Part shown: positions 63,681-64,000 of the stretch, one piece after another
Position numbering within the stretch: position 1 is the first letter of the stretch
Layout of the letters: every line of letters starts with the position of its first letter
NCBI GenBank assembly: GCA_963662175.1
Contig: OY759218.1
Coordinates: 11,524,001-11,588,000 of the forward strand
DNA from: Aradus depressus
Taxonomy: Eukaryota; Arthropoda; Insecta; Hemiptera; Aradidae
Length of the DNA: 64,000 bases
Reading direction: 5' to 3'
Translations under genes and position numbers: made by a program
The notes under the pieces: model-generated
Database searches by the model: none
Seen by the model: only the letters and a program-made list of their open reading frames with translations
Told to the model about the DNA's origin: nothing

Positions 63681-64000
63681 AAAGAAAAAAAGTTAAGTAT
63701 CATTAAGTGGAAGGTGTTATGGAAGGAGGAATGGGAACTGGCTCGGTATATTCTCTCAGTAACTCGAATTACTGATGTGGTAGTGGCAAAGACACTTATG
63801 GGGCTACACTGCAAGCTTTGGATCCCGTCGTTAAAAGAATGACCTCATGATGTCATCTGTGGGGTGTCTAAGACCTGTGAGGCATGACTGTAAAACTAAG
63901 TGGAAGGGCTTATATTATATAGCGACAGAAATGGGTGTACTGTCTGTGGTCGTTCTCTCAGAAACTCAGGGTGTCAAATTTATCACAGTGCATTTGTGGC
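63681..64000. other. Unassigned stretch at window end
   Basis: GC near average or above. Partial internal similarity between 'ttctctcagtaactcgaatt' (63750) and 'ttctctcagaaactcagggt' (63954), with 'aagtggaagg' preceding each, suggests a direct repeat of about 200 bp. No coding motif recognised. Confidence 0.35.

Overview
This window looks like repeat-dense intergenic DNA from an arthropod, most likely an insect and plausibly a hemipteran such as a planthopper. The guess rests on AT-rich sequence, a tRNA-derived SINE, Jockey-like and CR1-like LINE remnants, Penelope-like, piggyBac, hAT, PIF/Harbinger and Tc1/mariner remnants, and SINE tails made of AACCT (the reverse complement of the insect-type TTAGG telomere unit). 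The species call is inference; no database was searched. There is no bacterial-type gene, rRNA, true tRNA or CRISPR array. I see one plausible host-gene feature: a first coding exon on the minus strand at 63059-63182, with a signal peptide and a splice donor.

The dominant component, called family A here, is a repeat of about 0.55-0.65 kb in some fifty pieces on both strands. Orientation '+' means it starts GTCGGTGAATCACCGGC, has a subterminal TACTTCCCCAGC, then degenerate internal units of about 130 bp (each with 'tcgatacattcatt'), and ends in a double hairpin (ACTTCCCC, TATAC-GAA-GTATA, GGGGAAGT). Subterminal inverted repeats, internal tandem units and a 3' hairpin resemble non-autonomous Helentron (HINE-like) elements. 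One copy has expanded a 54-bp internal segment into a minisatellite (965-1520). Family C is a second hairpin-ended repeat. SINE-1 (about 340 bp, 16 pieces) has a tRNA-like head and an AACCT-type tail in several copies.

Nesting is well supported by target-site duplications (TSDs). SINE-1 sits in family C (12141-12482, 13-bp TSD), in A (13350-13608), in A's terminal hairpin (32948-33223) and in LINE E (54662-55003). LINE E sits in A at 9812, 29942, 31814, 53014 and 54001. PIF/Harbinger (7804, 34947), hAT (26256, 8-bp TSD), piggyBac (56920, TTAA) and LINE F (60611) all sit inside A. A solo LTR (33963-34528, 5-bp TSD) sits in a Jockey-like LINE. An element with 34-bp perfect terminal inverted repeats (31868-32465) sits inside LINE E, itself inside A.

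Region by region: 1-9.5 kb holds A, C, SINE-1 and the first Harbinger element. 9.5-18.5 kb holds A, LINE E, family C, a chimeric Jockey LINE and a broken Penelope-like element (RT and GIY-YIG). 18.5-32 kb holds repeats with hammerhead-like motifs, MITEs and the hAT element. 32-46 kb holds the Jockey LINE with solo LTR, the second Harbinger, a pogo-like MITE and A copies. 47.5-52.6 kb holds a long-TIR Tc1-like element, a LINE ORF1 with zinc knuckles and a long inverted repeat with arms near 480 bp. 53-62 kb holds nested A, LINE E, SINE, piggyBac and LINE F. 62-64 kb holds the candidate exon and a Penelope terminal pair.

The most interesting signals are family A itself, the recurrent hammerhead-ribozyme-like motif (CUGANGA, hairpin, GAAA) in several unrelated repeats including a LINE 3' UTR, the long inverted repeat, and the unlisted exon at 63.1 kb. 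Boundaries of diverged repeats are accurate to roughly 10-20 bp unless a TSD is quoted.
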